A stretch of 64,000 nucleotides of DNA from Flavobacterium sp. LHD-85. Its GTDB lineage: Bacteria > Bacteroidota > Bacteroidia > Flavobacteriales > Flavobacteriaceae. The stretch is from positions 434,001 to 498,000 of the forward strand of contig NZ_JAVFVR010000001.1 in NCBI RefSeq assembly GCF_030929595.1, in the 5' to 3' direction. Positions 8,591 to 16,348 of this stretch are shown here, piece by piece. The translations under genes were made by a program, and so were the position numbers. The notes beneath the pieces were generated by a model. That model did not search any database. It was given only the letters and a program-made list of their open reading frames with translations, and was not told where the DNA came from. How positions within the stretch are numbered: the first letter of the stretch is position 1; each line of letters starts with the position of its first letter.

Positions 8591-9835
8591 TTATTCGTCT
8601 CTAAGTGCTACAATAGGTTTAATTTTGGCTGCTCTGTAAGCGGGGAAAAATCCTGCCATTGCTCCCGCAAAGACAAGTAATACCAAAGTAGTTAAAGCAA
8701 CACTAAAATCTACTTCAGGATTTCTGAAATACTCACTCTGAACCATTGGCCCAACAAACTCCAATAAAGCAAGACTAGCCAATAATCCGACAAAACCTGC
8801 AATGGTCGTGATAAAGATCGATTCGTGAAGAATCATCGTGATAATTGAAAAAGGAGAGGCTCCAAGAGCTTTTCTAATCCCAATTTCTTTTGTTCGTTCT
8901 TTTACAATAATAAGCATGATATTACTTACCCCAACAACTCCGGCAATAATAGTACAGATACCTACCCACCAGAAAAAGAGTCTAATATATAAGTTTAAAT
9001 CGTAAAACTGTTTGGCATCTTTAACCGAATTGTAAACCCCTACACCGCCATCATCTTCAGGAGCCACGACATTTTTACTCTTTAATAAGTCTTTTAAATC
9101 TTGTGTAAACTTCTCAGACTGAGCCAATGCTTCGTCATAATCTTGTGTCTTTTTTAATGTAAAAAACAAGTTGCTGATTTTATCGCCTCCGCCAAATGTT
9201 TTCTGAACCGTAGTCAAAGGCAAATAAGCGCGAGTCTCTTCTCTTTCTCCTCCAGGATCTGTAAAAACACCGACTACTTTAAAGTTAATATTGTTAATTA
9301 GGATTTCTTCTCCTATCGCCTCTTTATCTTTAAGAAGATCGGTTTTCAATTTCATCCCAATAACAGCCACTTTTGCGTTACTTTCTAAATCCTTGGCATT
9401 GATATAACGGCCTTGCACTATGGTTAAATTTTCGATTCCGCCATAATCTGGATTTACACCTCTAAACTGATAACTTCCCGATTCTTTACCATAAGCAAAA
9501 GCCTGCCCCCAGTAATTATTTGTTGAAGCTCTTAGATCTAACTTGTCTTCAAATTTCTGCACCGATTGATTGTAATCGCTATTGCGAAATTGAATCTGTC
9601 TTCCTGGATTTAGTCCTTTATATTCTTTGGTAGTTGTTCCAGACCAAACCTCAATAATTCCAGCTGCATCACGCTCAAATTGTTTTTCAATTCCGTTCTG
9701 AAGACCTTTACCTGCACCAAGCAGAATTACCAAAATAAAGATTCCAGAAGCCACAGAAACTCCTGTTAAGAATGTTCTTAAACGGTTTTTAGAAATGGCT
9801 TCAAATATTTCCTGCCAGCGTTCAATATTAAACAT
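8591..9835 (-). CDS. MacB-type ABC transporter permease (first of two)
   Basis: The 414-residue protein has the same plan as its neighbour: a helix at about 20-42, a periplasmic core domain to about 275, and three C-terminal helices with the loop VKERTKEIGIRKALGASPF and the ending KPIVALRDE. Its ATG lies 8 bases inside the end of the ATPase gene, indicating translational coupling. Together with the 7323-8588 permease and the ATPase it should form a MacB/LolCDE-like machine. Which half interacts with which adaptor cannot be read from the sequence. Confidence 0.92.
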   Translation of the reverse strand: MFNIERWQEIFEAISKNRLRTFLTGVSVASGIFILVILLGAGKGLQNGIEKQFERDAAGIIEVWSGTTTKEYKGLNPGRQIQFRNSDYNQSVQKFEDKLDLRASTNNYWGQAFAYGKESGSYQFRGVNPDYGGIENLTIVQGRYINAKDLESNAKVAVIGMKLKTDLLKDKEAIGEEILINNINFKVVGVFTDPGGEREETRAYLPLTTVQKTFGGGDKISNLFFTLKKTQDYDEALAQSEKFTQDLKDLLKSKNVVAPEDDGGVGVYNSVKDAKQFYDLNLYIRLFFWWVGICTIIAGVVGVSNIMLIIVKERTKEIGIRKALGASPFSIITMILHESIFITTIAGFVGLLASLALLEFVGPMVQSEYFRNPEVDFSVALTTLVLLVFAGAMAGFFPAYRAAKIKPIVALRDE

Positions 9836-10529
9836 AAGACGAAGCTCTAACTTGTTCTACTTTTTTATCATCGATAATTAATCCATCTTTTAGGACCACA
9901 TTTCTTTTGCACATTGCGGCAATATCAGGTTCGTGTGTAACAATTAAAATTGTTTTTCCCTCATCATTAATTCCTTGAATAAGCTCCATAACTTCATAGG
10001 AAGTTTTAGTATCCAAAGCTCCCGTTGGCTCATCGGCAAGCAAAACCTTCGGATTTGACGCCAATGCTCTTGCAATAGCCACACGCTGTTTCTGACCTCC
10101 AGAAAGTTCGTTTGGCAAGTGGTGAACGTGAGAACCTAAACCTACTTTCTCTAAATATTTCATTGCAATATCATAACGCTCTTTTCTTTTAACTCCCTGA
10201 TAATACAATGGCATTGCAACATTGTCTAAAGCCGTTTTGTAATTGATTAAGTTAAAAGACTGAAAAACAAAACCTAAAAACTTATTACGGTATTTTGAAG
10301 CAATTGTTTCGTTTAGCTTTTTTATGGGCGTTTTATCTAAAATATAACTTCCAGAATCGGCTTCATCCAGAATTCCCAAAATATTAAGAAGTGTAGATTT
10401 ACCCGAACCAGATGACCCCATGATCGCGACCAATTCTCCTTCTTCAATATTAAAATTAATGCCTTTTAATACATGTAATTCTGAACTTCCCATCTTATAG
10501 GATTTATGTAAATCTTTAATTTCGATCAT
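9828..10529 (-). CDS. ABC transporter ATP-binding protein (MacB/LolD class)
   Basis: The 233-residue nucleotide-binding domain shows Walker A GSSGSGKST, the Q-loop in VFQSFNLI, signature LSGGQKQRVAIARAL, Walker B VLLADEPTGALD and the H-switch TILIVTHEPDIA. The Q-loop segment and the SGGQKQR form are typical of the LolD/MacB/FtsE group that powers FtsX-type permeases, here encoded just downstream. I place the start at 10529 (MIEIKDLHKSYKMG) rather than 24 bases upstream, because family members begin at this strand. It heads the export cluster. A near-consensus -7 box (TATTATTG) lies at 10551-10558. Confidence 0.93.
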   Translation of the reverse strand: MIEIKDLHKSYKMGSSELHVLKGINFNIEEGELVAIMGSSGSGKSTLLNILGILDEADSGSYILDKTPIKKLNETIASKYRNKFLGFVFQSFNLINYKTALDNVAMPLYYQGVKRKERYDIAMKYLEKVGLGSHVHHLPNELSGGQKQRVAIARALASNPKVLLADEPTGALDTKTSYEVMELIQGINDEGKTILIVTHEPDIAAMCKRNVVLKDGLIIDDKKVEQVRASSYV

Positions 10530-10550
10530 GGTATTGTTAAATTTTTTAGA

Positions 10551-10558
10551 CAATAATA
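10551..10558 (-). promoter_or_regulatory. Possible -7 box (TATTATTG) for the export cluster
   Basis: Matches TAnnTTTG in seven of eight positions, 22 bases before the ATPase start. It lies in the 180-base gap separating this cluster from the divergent DUF4403 gene, so the gap must hold promoters for both directions. Confidence 0.35.
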
Positions 10559-10709
10559 ACGTTTTTATTAAGTAATTTATGATAACAAAAAGTTAATAAT
10601 TTGGATTGCATACTTAGTATAAGACTCCCTTTTTTAGTTATTGTTACACTTTTTTTCAGAAAATATGATTGTTTTTATAATTTTACCTTGTCTAAAAATT
10701 CATACTAAA

Positions 10710-12116
10710 ATGAAACTAACTTCTATTATTTCAATTTTTTCGGTGCTTGCCGTATTAACAAGCTGCTCTTCAACTTCAAAATTAGAAACTTTAAAACCCG
10801 AACCAGACGATGCTAGTCCGTTAGTATATGACAGCAGTCCTTCGTTTATCAATCTTCCGATTACAATAAAATTAAAAGATATTGAAAATCAGACTAACAC
10901 TCTCCTAAATGGACTAATCTATGAAGACACCAATATCGAAGATGACGATATTGAAATGAAAATCTGGAAGCAGGCTCCAATTAAAATTCAAAATGATCCG
11001 TCAAATCCCGATAAACGAATAAGAACCATTCTACCGCTTAAAGCGAATATCAAATACCGAATTGGAACAAAAAAATTGGGTGTAGAATTATACGATGTAA
11101 GAGAATTTAACCTTAACGGAGTTATAACTTTATCTAGCGAAGCAGTTTTGACCAATTGGAAACTAACTACAAAAACCGAATTCAAATCTCTAAATTGGAA
11201 CGAAAGCCCAACAATGACCGTATTTGGTAAAAATATGCCAATTACTTATTTAATAAATCCAGCTATTTCTATTTTTAAAAGCAAACTTGAGAAGGAAATC
11301 GATGGTGCAATTGAAAAATCAATGGATTTCAAACCAAACGTACTCCAAGCGGTTGAAAAAATATGCACTCCTTTTAAAATGAGCGATACTTATGAAAGTT
11401 GGCTTCGCATTGTTCCAATTGAAATTTACTCTACTAATGCCAAACTAAAAAACGATTCATTCTTGCTTGATATGGGCATGAAATGCAACATGGAAACCAT
11501 TGTAGGCAAACAGCCAGAATCAAAATACAACGCGAATAAAATCGCTCTAAAACCAGTTGCCAAAATTCCAAACCAGATCTCTGCTAATATTGCTGCGATT
11601 TCAAGCTACGTAGACGCCTCTAAGATTATGACTAATAATTTTGCCGGTCAAGAGTTTGGTTCTGGCAGCAAAAAAGTAACTGTAAAAAATGTTTCTATTT
11701 GGCATAAAGACGGCAAAATGGTTATTGCATTAGATGTCCTTGGGTCTGTTAATGGAACACTTTATTTAAATGGTTTTCCATCATACAATGCACAGACAAA
11801 AGAAATTTATTTTGAAAAGCTAGATTATGTTTTGGACACTAAAAGCAAATTGATGCGCACAGCAAACTGGCTAGCACAAGGATTTATTTTAAGAAAAATG
11901 GAAGAAAGCTGCCGCTATTCGATTCAGCCTAATTTGGAAGAAGGCAAAAAAAGCATGGCAGGTTATTTAAAGAATTACACACCAATGCCTGGTGTATTTG
12001 TTAACGGAAAAATGGAAGACATTCAGTTTGATAAAATACAGCTAACCAATCAAGCGATTATAGCTTTCATCAAAATAAATGGGACGGTTAATGTTTCAGT
12101 TAACGGACTTAAATAA
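10710..12116 (+). CDS. DUF4403 family lipoprotein
   Basis: The 468-residue protein starts at the ATG at 10710 with a lipoprotein signal (MKLTSIISIFSVLAVLTSCS; the lipobox LTSC puts the acylated cysteine at residue 19). The frame remains open 23 codons upstream, but that extension precedes the signal peptide and is not credible. The mature part has the mostly beta pattern of DUF4403, a Bacteroidota lipoprotein family that resembles tandem lipid-binding BPI/TULIP-like folds. The conserved start SFINLPITIKLKDIENQTN and a final VNVSVNGLK are visible. Function unknown. It stands alone, divergent from the export cluster and convergent with the oxidase assembly genes, and ends at a shared bidirectional terminator. 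Confidence 0.85.
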   Translation: MKLTSIISIFSVLAVLTSCSSTSKLETLKPEPDDASPLVYDSSPSFINLPITIKLKDIENQTNTLLNGLIYEDTNIEDDDIEMKIWKQAPIKIQNDPSNPDKRIRTILPLKANIKYRIGTKKLGVELYDVREFNLNGVITLSSEAVLTNWKLTTKTEFKSLNWNESPTMTVFGKNMPITYLINPAISIFKSKLEKEIDGAIEKSMDFKPNVLQAVEKICTPFKMSDTYESWLRIVPIEIYSTNAKLKNDSFLLDMGMKCNMETIVGKQPESKYNANKIALKPVAKIPNQISANIAAISSYVDASKIMTNNFAGQEFGSGSKKVTVKNVSIWHKDGKMVIALDVLGSVNGTLYLNGFPSYNAQTKEIYFEKLDYVLDTKSKLMRTANWLAQGFILRKMEESCRYSIQPNLEEGKKSMAGYLKNYTPMPGVFVNGKMEDIQFDKIQLTNQAIIAFIKINGTVNVSVNGLK

Positions 12117-12130
12117 AATAAAATAAAGAA

Positions 12131-12160
12131 AAAAAGCAGTGTAAATTACACTGCTTTTTT
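12131..12160. terminator. Bidirectional terminator shared by DUF4403 and the oxidase assembly operon
   Basis: The arms AAAAAGCAGTGTAA and TTACACTGCTTTTT are complementary, with poly-A on the left and poly-T on the right, so it works for both strands. The stop codon and last codons of the minus-strand 87-residue gene lie inside the hairpin. Confidence 0.85.
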
Positions 12161-12409
12161 CTTTTTAGAATACATTCGATAAATCAAATATCCTATTATT
12201 AATACAAGTAAATATGGAATTACCATTAAATAAACAATCCCATCATTTACTGCTTCGGCCTTTTTAGTATTAGAATCTCCCGATAATGCCGCGCGGCACA
12301 TGGCACACTGAGCATTCGCTGAAACTCCAATTAAAAAAATACAAATCCCAAATACTATAACTTGGAATTTGGATTTTAAAATTTGAATATTATTTTTTTT
12401 AGTGTGCAT
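12146..12409 (-). CDS. Small membrane protein with CxxC motif in an oxidase assembly operon (hypothetical)
   Basis: I do not recognise a named family. The 87 residues contain an N-terminal hydrophobic segment (about 13-31, ending SANAQ like a signal peptide), then CAMCRAALSG at about residues 35-44, then one transmembrane helix (about 61-80) and a basic tail (MYSKKKKAV). After cleavage the CxxC would sit at the very N-terminus of a single-pass protein facing the periplasm. The start overlaps the DUF420 gene by 11 bases, and SCO and a SCO-like gene lie upstream, so a role in copper or heme delivery to the oxidase is a reasonable inference. The last codons lie inside the terminator hairpin. Confidence 0.75.
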   Translation of the reverse strand: MHTKKNNIQILKSKFQVIVFGICIFLIGVSANAQCAMCRAALSGDSNTKKAEAVNDGIVYLMVIPYLLVLIIGYLIYRMYSKKKKAV

Positions 12410-12941
12410 AATAAGGAGATATCATTAAATAAACAACCACTCCCGTTACTGCAACATACAACCAAAGAGGAAAAGTGATTTTAGCTATTTTTCTATGTCT
12501 GTCAAAACGTTTTGCAAGCGCTCTAACATACGTAATCAACACAAGGGGAATAATTGCTATTGACAATAAAATATGTGTTATCAGAATAAAGAAATACACA
12601 TAACGCAACGCTCCTTCTCCTCCATATTTTGTAGAATCTGAAGTCATATGATACGCTACATACATAACTAAAAACGCAACCGATAATGCAATAGCAAAAG
12701 TCATTAATCTTTCGTGCAATTTTTGATTCCCTTTTTTAATAGCTAAAACAGCCAAAACTAACACAACAGCTGTAATACCATTTGTAGTTGCATAAATTGG
12801 AGGTAAAAATGATAAAGGTTCGACATCGACACCAAAATCTTTTAATTTAACTCCAAACAAAATTGCCACAACAACAGGAATTATTATTGAAACTGCAATA
12901 ATGAACTTACTGAATTTTTTCTCTAAAGTATTATCTTCCAT
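12399..12941 (-). CDS. DUF420 (CtaM-like) membrane protein
   Basis: The 180-residue protein has five transmembrane helices (starting near residues 12, 47, 80, 110 and 155) with histidines near the membrane face (KLHERL, YVAYHMTSD, ILITHILLS, RFDRHRKIAK). That pattern is characteristic of DUF420. From the literature, the DUF420 protein CtaM is needed for a functional aa3-type oxidase in Staphylococcus. The context agrees: SCO lies 2 bases upstream and heme-copper oxidase subunits are close by. The 3' end overlaps the next gene by 11 bases. Confidence 0.88.
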   Translation of the reverse strand: MEDNTLEKKFSKFIIAVSIIIPVVVAILFGVKLKDFGVDVEPLSFLPPIYATTNGITAVVLVLAVLAIKKGNQKLHERLMTFAIALSVAFLVMYVAYHMTSDSTKYGGEGALRYVYFFILITHILLSIAIIPLVLITYVRALAKRFDRHRKIAKITFPLWLYVAVTGVVVYLMISPYYAH

Positions 12942-12943
12942 TT

Positions 12944-13630
12944 TTATTCTTCTAATAAAATTTTAATGTCTTGCTGAATATCTCTTACACCTTTTTTATC
13001 TAAACCATCGTAGTAGATACTCGGATTTCCAAACTCATCTTTTCTGCAGCGAATGTTCCCATCTTTATCAATTAAAGCAAACAAACCAGAATGCTCAAAT
13101 CCGCCGCTTACTTTATCATTTTCTCCTGCGTAAAGATTAAATCCTTTATTAGACAAATCCATAATTACGTTTCTATCTCCAGTCAAGAAATTCCAATTAG
13201 AAGATTTTACTCCAAGCAATTTTGCATGATCTTTTAAAACTTGTGGAGTATCGTGTTTCGGATCGATTGTAATTGAAACAATTCCAAAGTTCGGATTTCC
13301 AAAAAAAGTCTTTTCTATCTCCAGCATACTCATGTTCATCTTTGGACAAATTGAAGGACAAATTGTAAAGAAGAATTCCAAAACATATACTTTTCCTTTG
13401 TACGTTTCATTAGAAACTTTTACATTGTCTTGATTCGTCAACTCAAATTTTGGAGCTGGACCAATAGTCAAAAGCTTCGCATCTTTTGAGGATTTTACTC
13501 CTACATTATCCAAACGATTTCCTTTTACAACGTCGCCGTTTTTAACCCTATCAACAATTTTAGGAATGGCGTAAATCCCAAAAATTAGAATAACAAAAGA
13601 GATTCCGATATATGATTTGTTCTTAAACAT
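12944..13630 (-). CDS. SCO1/SenC family copper chaperone of cytochrome oxidase
   Basis: The 228-residue protein has an N-terminal membrane anchor (about 7-24) and a thioredoxin-like SCO domain. The copper ligands are all present: FTICPSICPKM (CxxxC) and the distal histidine in GFEHSGLFALID. It acts at the periplasmic face, delivering copper to, or reducing, the CuA site of oxidase subunit II (encoded at 52927-54117). It is second in a tight four-gene operon, 11 bases after the 213-residue SCO-like gene and 2 bases before DUF420. Confidence 0.93.
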   Translation of the reverse strand: MFKNKSYIGISFVILIFGIYAIPKIVDRVKNGDVVKGNRLDNVGVKSSKDAKLLTIGPAPKFELTNQDNVKVSNETYKGKVYVLEFFFTICPSICPKMNMSMLEIEKTFFGNPNFGIVSITIDPKHDTPQVLKDHAKLLGVKSSNWNFLTGDRNVIMDLSNKGFNLYAGENDKVSGGFEHSGLFALIDKDGNIRCRKDEFGNPSIYYDGLDKKGVRDIQQDIKILLEE

Positions 13631-13641
13631 TATAAATGATT

Positions 13642-14283
13642 TTAAAGTTGCTTTGTAGCGTTATGGTTCTTCTTTAAAGCTGCACGGTATTCGTAAAGAA
13701 TAATCTTGAAGTCATCTAGCATTTCATTGCTTAATTCAGACGGATGAAAAGTATCGTAACCTTCTTTATATTCTTTCGGATCTTTTCTACCTCTCAGATT
13801 ACGCTCCTTATCGATGATATAAACATTAGAAGTTCCAAGATTCTGATTTAGCTTTACTTTTAAATGCAGTCCGTCATAAAATTTCTGAATTTCTTCTTTT
13901 GAAGCAAAAACAAAGTTCCAGTTTTTCACATCTGTAAAAGGAGATAAAGCATCAACAATTTTTTGCGCTTCTTTTTCAGTTCCAGTAGGACATAGAACTA
14001 CAAACTGAAGATCTTCAAAACCGTTGTAACGCTTATAGATCTTTTCGTTTAGATTAAAATAATTACCTCTATTTTCTAGAATGTTTGTACCCGAAAAACC
14101 AAGTACAGTAATTTTTTTATCAAGGGATATTTTTTTTCCGTTTAATGAATTCCAATTTCCAAAATCGGCTACTTTGGGTGTTATTACAGGAAGAGTCGTA
14201 AAACTATTTACACCAGAAGCAAAGAATAAATACGCTACAATTGGCAATACAAAAAGTACAAAGAGAACTATATTTTTTTTCAT
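13642..14283 (-). CDS. SCO-like thioredoxin-fold protein lacking the copper cysteines
   Basis: The 213-residue protein has one N-terminal transmembrane helix (about 4-22), and the remainder follows the SCO/thioredoxin order. LDKKITVLGFSGTNILENRG takes the place of the usual FxxCPxxC, and VYIIDKERNLRGRKDPKEY resembles the SCO strand IDKDGNIRCRKDEFG of the next gene. The only cysteine is in VVLCPTGTE, so neither CxxxC nor a copper site is present. It is probably a structural or regulatory partner of the adjacent SCO, or a degenerate paralogue. It heads the operon and has a -7 box 27 bases upstream. Confidence 0.75.
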   Translation of the reverse strand: MKKNIVLFVLFVLPIVAYLFFASGVNSFTTLPVITPKVADFGNWNSLNGKKISLDKKITVLGFSGTNILENRGNYFNLNEKIYKRYNGFEDLQFVVLCPTGTEKEAQKIVDALSPFTDVKNWNFVFASKEEIQKFYDGLHLKVKLNQNLGTSNVYIIDKERNLRGRKDPKEYKEGYDTFHPSELSNEMLDDFKIILYEYRAALKKNHNATKQL

Positions 14284-14309
14284 TGTATTAACGGAGAATT
14301 ATTGAGGTA

Positions 14310-14317
14310 CAAAAATA
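14310..14317 (-). promoter_or_regulatory. -7 promoter box (TATTTTTG) for the SCO-like/SCO/DUF420 operon
   Basis: Perfect TAnnTTTG on the minus strand, 27 bases before the start codon at 14283 and immediately downstream of the terminator at 14318-14341. The two elements separate the assembly operon from the subunit operon. Confidence 0.65.
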
Positions 14318-14341
14318 AAAAAATCCCGATGTTATCGGGAC
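14318..14341 (-). terminator. Terminator of the oxidase subunit III/IV operon
   Basis: A 7-bp stem TCCCGAT/ATCGGGA (14324-14340) is followed by seven T on the minus strand, 22 bases after the subunit IV stop. Confidence 0.8.
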
Positions 14342-14362
14342 TCTTTTCGAATTAATATCATG

Positions 14363-14713
14363 TTAAAAATTCCATTTAATAGTAGAATCTTTAAAAACCC
14401 CATAAATATAATGTCCTTCTGTTAACAGAATAAACAATAAATATAAAACTAGGAAGATAACAGGAGAAACTACAGACCATCTAAGGCTGCTTTTTTCACC
14501 TTCCATGTGCATAAATGCCCATACAATATAATATGCTTTGAAGATTGTTAGGATGTAGAAAATCCAGTTTAACAAATTCAAACCGATAAAATGAGTAAAT
14601 TCTAATGATGCAGGTTTGTAGATACCCAAGATAACTTCTACTGTAGTTACTACTGAAAGTAATGCGAAAACAAACCAGATTCTTTTTGTATTTGATACGT
14701 GCTCGTGTGACAT
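14363..14713 (-). CDS. Cytochrome c oxidase subunit IV family protein
   Basis: The 116-residue protein has three transmembrane helices (about 10-28, 44-66, 78-100) and fits the bacterial subunit IV family (COX4_pro/CyoD-like). HMEGEKSSLRW after the second helix matches the usual HLxxE motif position. It is a small structural subunit of the heme-copper oxidase. It lies 19 bases downstream of a subunit III gene and is followed by a terminator. Catalytic subunits I and II are encoded about 37 kb away in the act-cta operon. Confidence 0.85.
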   Translation of the reverse strand: MSHEHVSNTKRIWFVFALLSVVTTVEVILGIYKPASLEFTHFIGLNLLNWIFYILTIFKAYYIVWAFMHMEGEKSSLRWSVVSPVIFLVLYLLFILLTEGHYIYGVFKDSTIKWNF

Positions 14714-14732
14714 AATAATTAAATGCTAAAAA

Positions 14733-15716
14733 TTAAACTAGGTAGAAAACTGTAAATACAAATACCCAAACTAAATCTACGAAGTGCCAGTATAAACCAA
14801 CTTTCTCTACCATTTCGTAGCTTCTTCTCTTCTCGTAAGTACCTAATAATACATTAAAGAAAATAATGATATTGATAATAACTCCAGAGAATACGTGGAA
14901 TCCGTGGAAACCTGTAATAAAGAAGAAGAAATCAGCAAATAATTTATTACCGTACTCGTTTCTGATCAAGTTAGCACCTTCTACTACATATTTAGCATTA
15001 GCTAAATGTTTTTCAGATTCTTCTCTTGATAAAACAGTCTTTTTCTTTTTATCTGTAAGTTTTTCCGTTCTGATTAAAATTTCAGGGTGGGCTTTGAAAC
15101 CAGCCTGAACTTCAGCAACTGTATAAGTTGGAAGAGATTGAGCATCTTCCATAAACCAAGTTGAGTGGCTTCTTGTTAAAGCTTCTCTTTGTTCTGGCAA
15201 TTTAACAGCAAAATCAGCCAAAGCTACTCTTTTACCATCTTTATCCACAAATTGAAGTAAACTACCTCCAGCAGTTTCAACTGCACCATATTCTCCTTTA
15301 ATGAAGTTTTTCCATTCCCAAGCTTGAGAACCAACGAAAATTAAACCTCCAATAATAGTTAAGAACATATAGATTGCAACTTTTGTCTTTTTCAATTGGT
15401 GTCCTGCATCAACAGCCAATACCATTGTTACAGAAGAAAAGATCAAAATAAAAGTCATTAAAGCTACATAATACATTGGAGCCGCAACACCATGCATAAA
15501 TGGGAAGTGAGTGAACACTTCATCAGCCAAAGGCCAAGTTTCAATAAATTTAAATCTAGAAAAACCATAAGCTCCTAGAAATCCAGAGAATGTTAAGGCA
15601 TCTGATACGATAAAAAACCACATCATCATTTTACCATAACTTGCTCCTAAAGGCTCATTGTGACCGCCTCCCCAAGTTTTTTCGTCGTTGTTTGCAGTAG
15701 TAACTGTCGCTCCCAT
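14733..15716 (-). CDS. Cytochrome c oxidase subunit III with large hydrophilic insertion
   Basis: The 327-residue protein belongs to the CyoC/CoxC family. Conserved landmarks are LGASYGKMMMWFFIVSDALTF at the start, GSQAWEW mid-protein, FFFITGFHGFHVFSGV and a final YWHFVDLVWVFVFTVFYL. A hydrophilic segment of about 110 residues (about 135-245) separates the helices ending at WEW and beginning at FFFF; ordinary subunit III has only a short loop there. The insert is charged and has no cysteine. A second, short subunit III gene precedes it (15759-16346), so the oxidase may use both. A -7 box lies 25 bases upstream of the start. Confidence 0.9.
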   Translation of the reverse strand: MGATVTTANNDEKTWGGGHNEPLGASYGKMMMWFFIVSDALTFSGFLGAYGFSRFKFIETWPLADEVFTHFPFMHGVAAPMYYVALMTFILIFSSVTMVLAVDAGHQLKKTKVAIYMFLTIIGGLIFVGSQAWEWKNFIKGEYGAVETAGGSLLQFVDKDGKRVALADFAVKLPEQREALTRSHSTWFMEDAQSLPTYTVAEVQAGFKAHPEILIRTEKLTDKKKKTVLSREESEKHLANAKYVVEGANLIRNEYGNKLFADFFFFITGFHGFHVFSGVIINIIIFFNVLLGTYEKRRSYEMVEKVGLYWHFVDLVWVFVFTVFYLV

Positions 15717-15740
15717 AAAAGATATTCGTTAAAAAGTTCC

Positions 15741-15748
15741 CAAATTTA
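15741..15748 (-). promoter_or_regulatory. -7 promoter box (TAAATTTG) for long subunit III and subunit IV
   Basis: Perfect TAnnTTTG in the 42-base gap between the two subunit III genes, 25 bases before the ATG at 15716. It would allow separate transcription of the downstream pair. Confidence 0.6.
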
Positions 15749-15758
15749 CGTTTTTTTC

Positions 15759-16346
15759 TTATTTAAAGAAATATAAAAATAAAAATAAATATACCCATAA
15801 TAAATCCAAAAAGTGCCAATACATCGCACCTAGCTCTATCCCAAGAGTTTGAGTCGAATTGTATTTTTGTTTAAAATGATTATAAATTATAATTAAAAGT
15901 GAAATTAATCCGCCAGCCAAGTGCAACAAGTGTGTAACTGTCACCACATATAGAAAAGTTGTAGTAATTGAACTACCTTCCCCAGTAAAGTAATACCCTT
16001 CTGCAACGATTTGTCCAAATCCTTTGAATTGTAATACCACAAATAAAACTCCTAATGCTAAAGTTCCAAGAAGCAACCCTGTAACTGCGCTTCTATTGTC
16101 TTTCTGAATAGCTTTTTTTGCCAGGTGAAAAGTAATACTGCAAGCAATAATTACTGCTGTACTCCAATAGAAGGCCGAAGGAAGTTCAAAATTCTTCAAC
16201 CAGTCTGCTCTTGATTTACTTACTACAAATGCACTTGTCAAACCAGCAAACATCATGGTCATACTAACCATTGCGAAAAGCAGAATCAGTTTTGCTGATT
16301 TTGATTTTCTTACTTGTTCTTCATTTGTTTTTAATGTCATTTCCAT
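15759..16346 (-). CDS. Heme-copper oxidase subunit III (short form)
   Basis: The 195-residue protein has five transmembrane helices (starting near residues 17, 58, 88, 130 and 172) and the family ending ELGAMYWHFLDLLWVYLFLF. FKGFGQIVAEGYYFTGEGSS lies in the central loop, and VTVTHLLHLAGGLISL corresponds to the subunit III helix with a conserved histidine. The start reads MEMTLK; either Met may be used. It follows cyoE by 2 bases, so the two are co-transcribed. It is distinct from the longer subunit III downstream. Confidence 0.9.
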   Translation of the reverse strand: MEMTLKTNEEQVRKSKSAKLILLFAMVSMTMMFAGLTSAFVVSKSRADWLKNFELPSAFYWSTAVIIACSITFHLAKKAIQKDNRSAVTGLLLGTLALGVLFVVLQFKGFGQIVAEGYYFTGEGSSITTTFLYVVTVTHLLHLAGGLISLLIIIYNHFKQKYNSTQTLGIELGAMYWHFLDLLWVYLFLFLYFFK

Positions 16347-16348
16347 AA

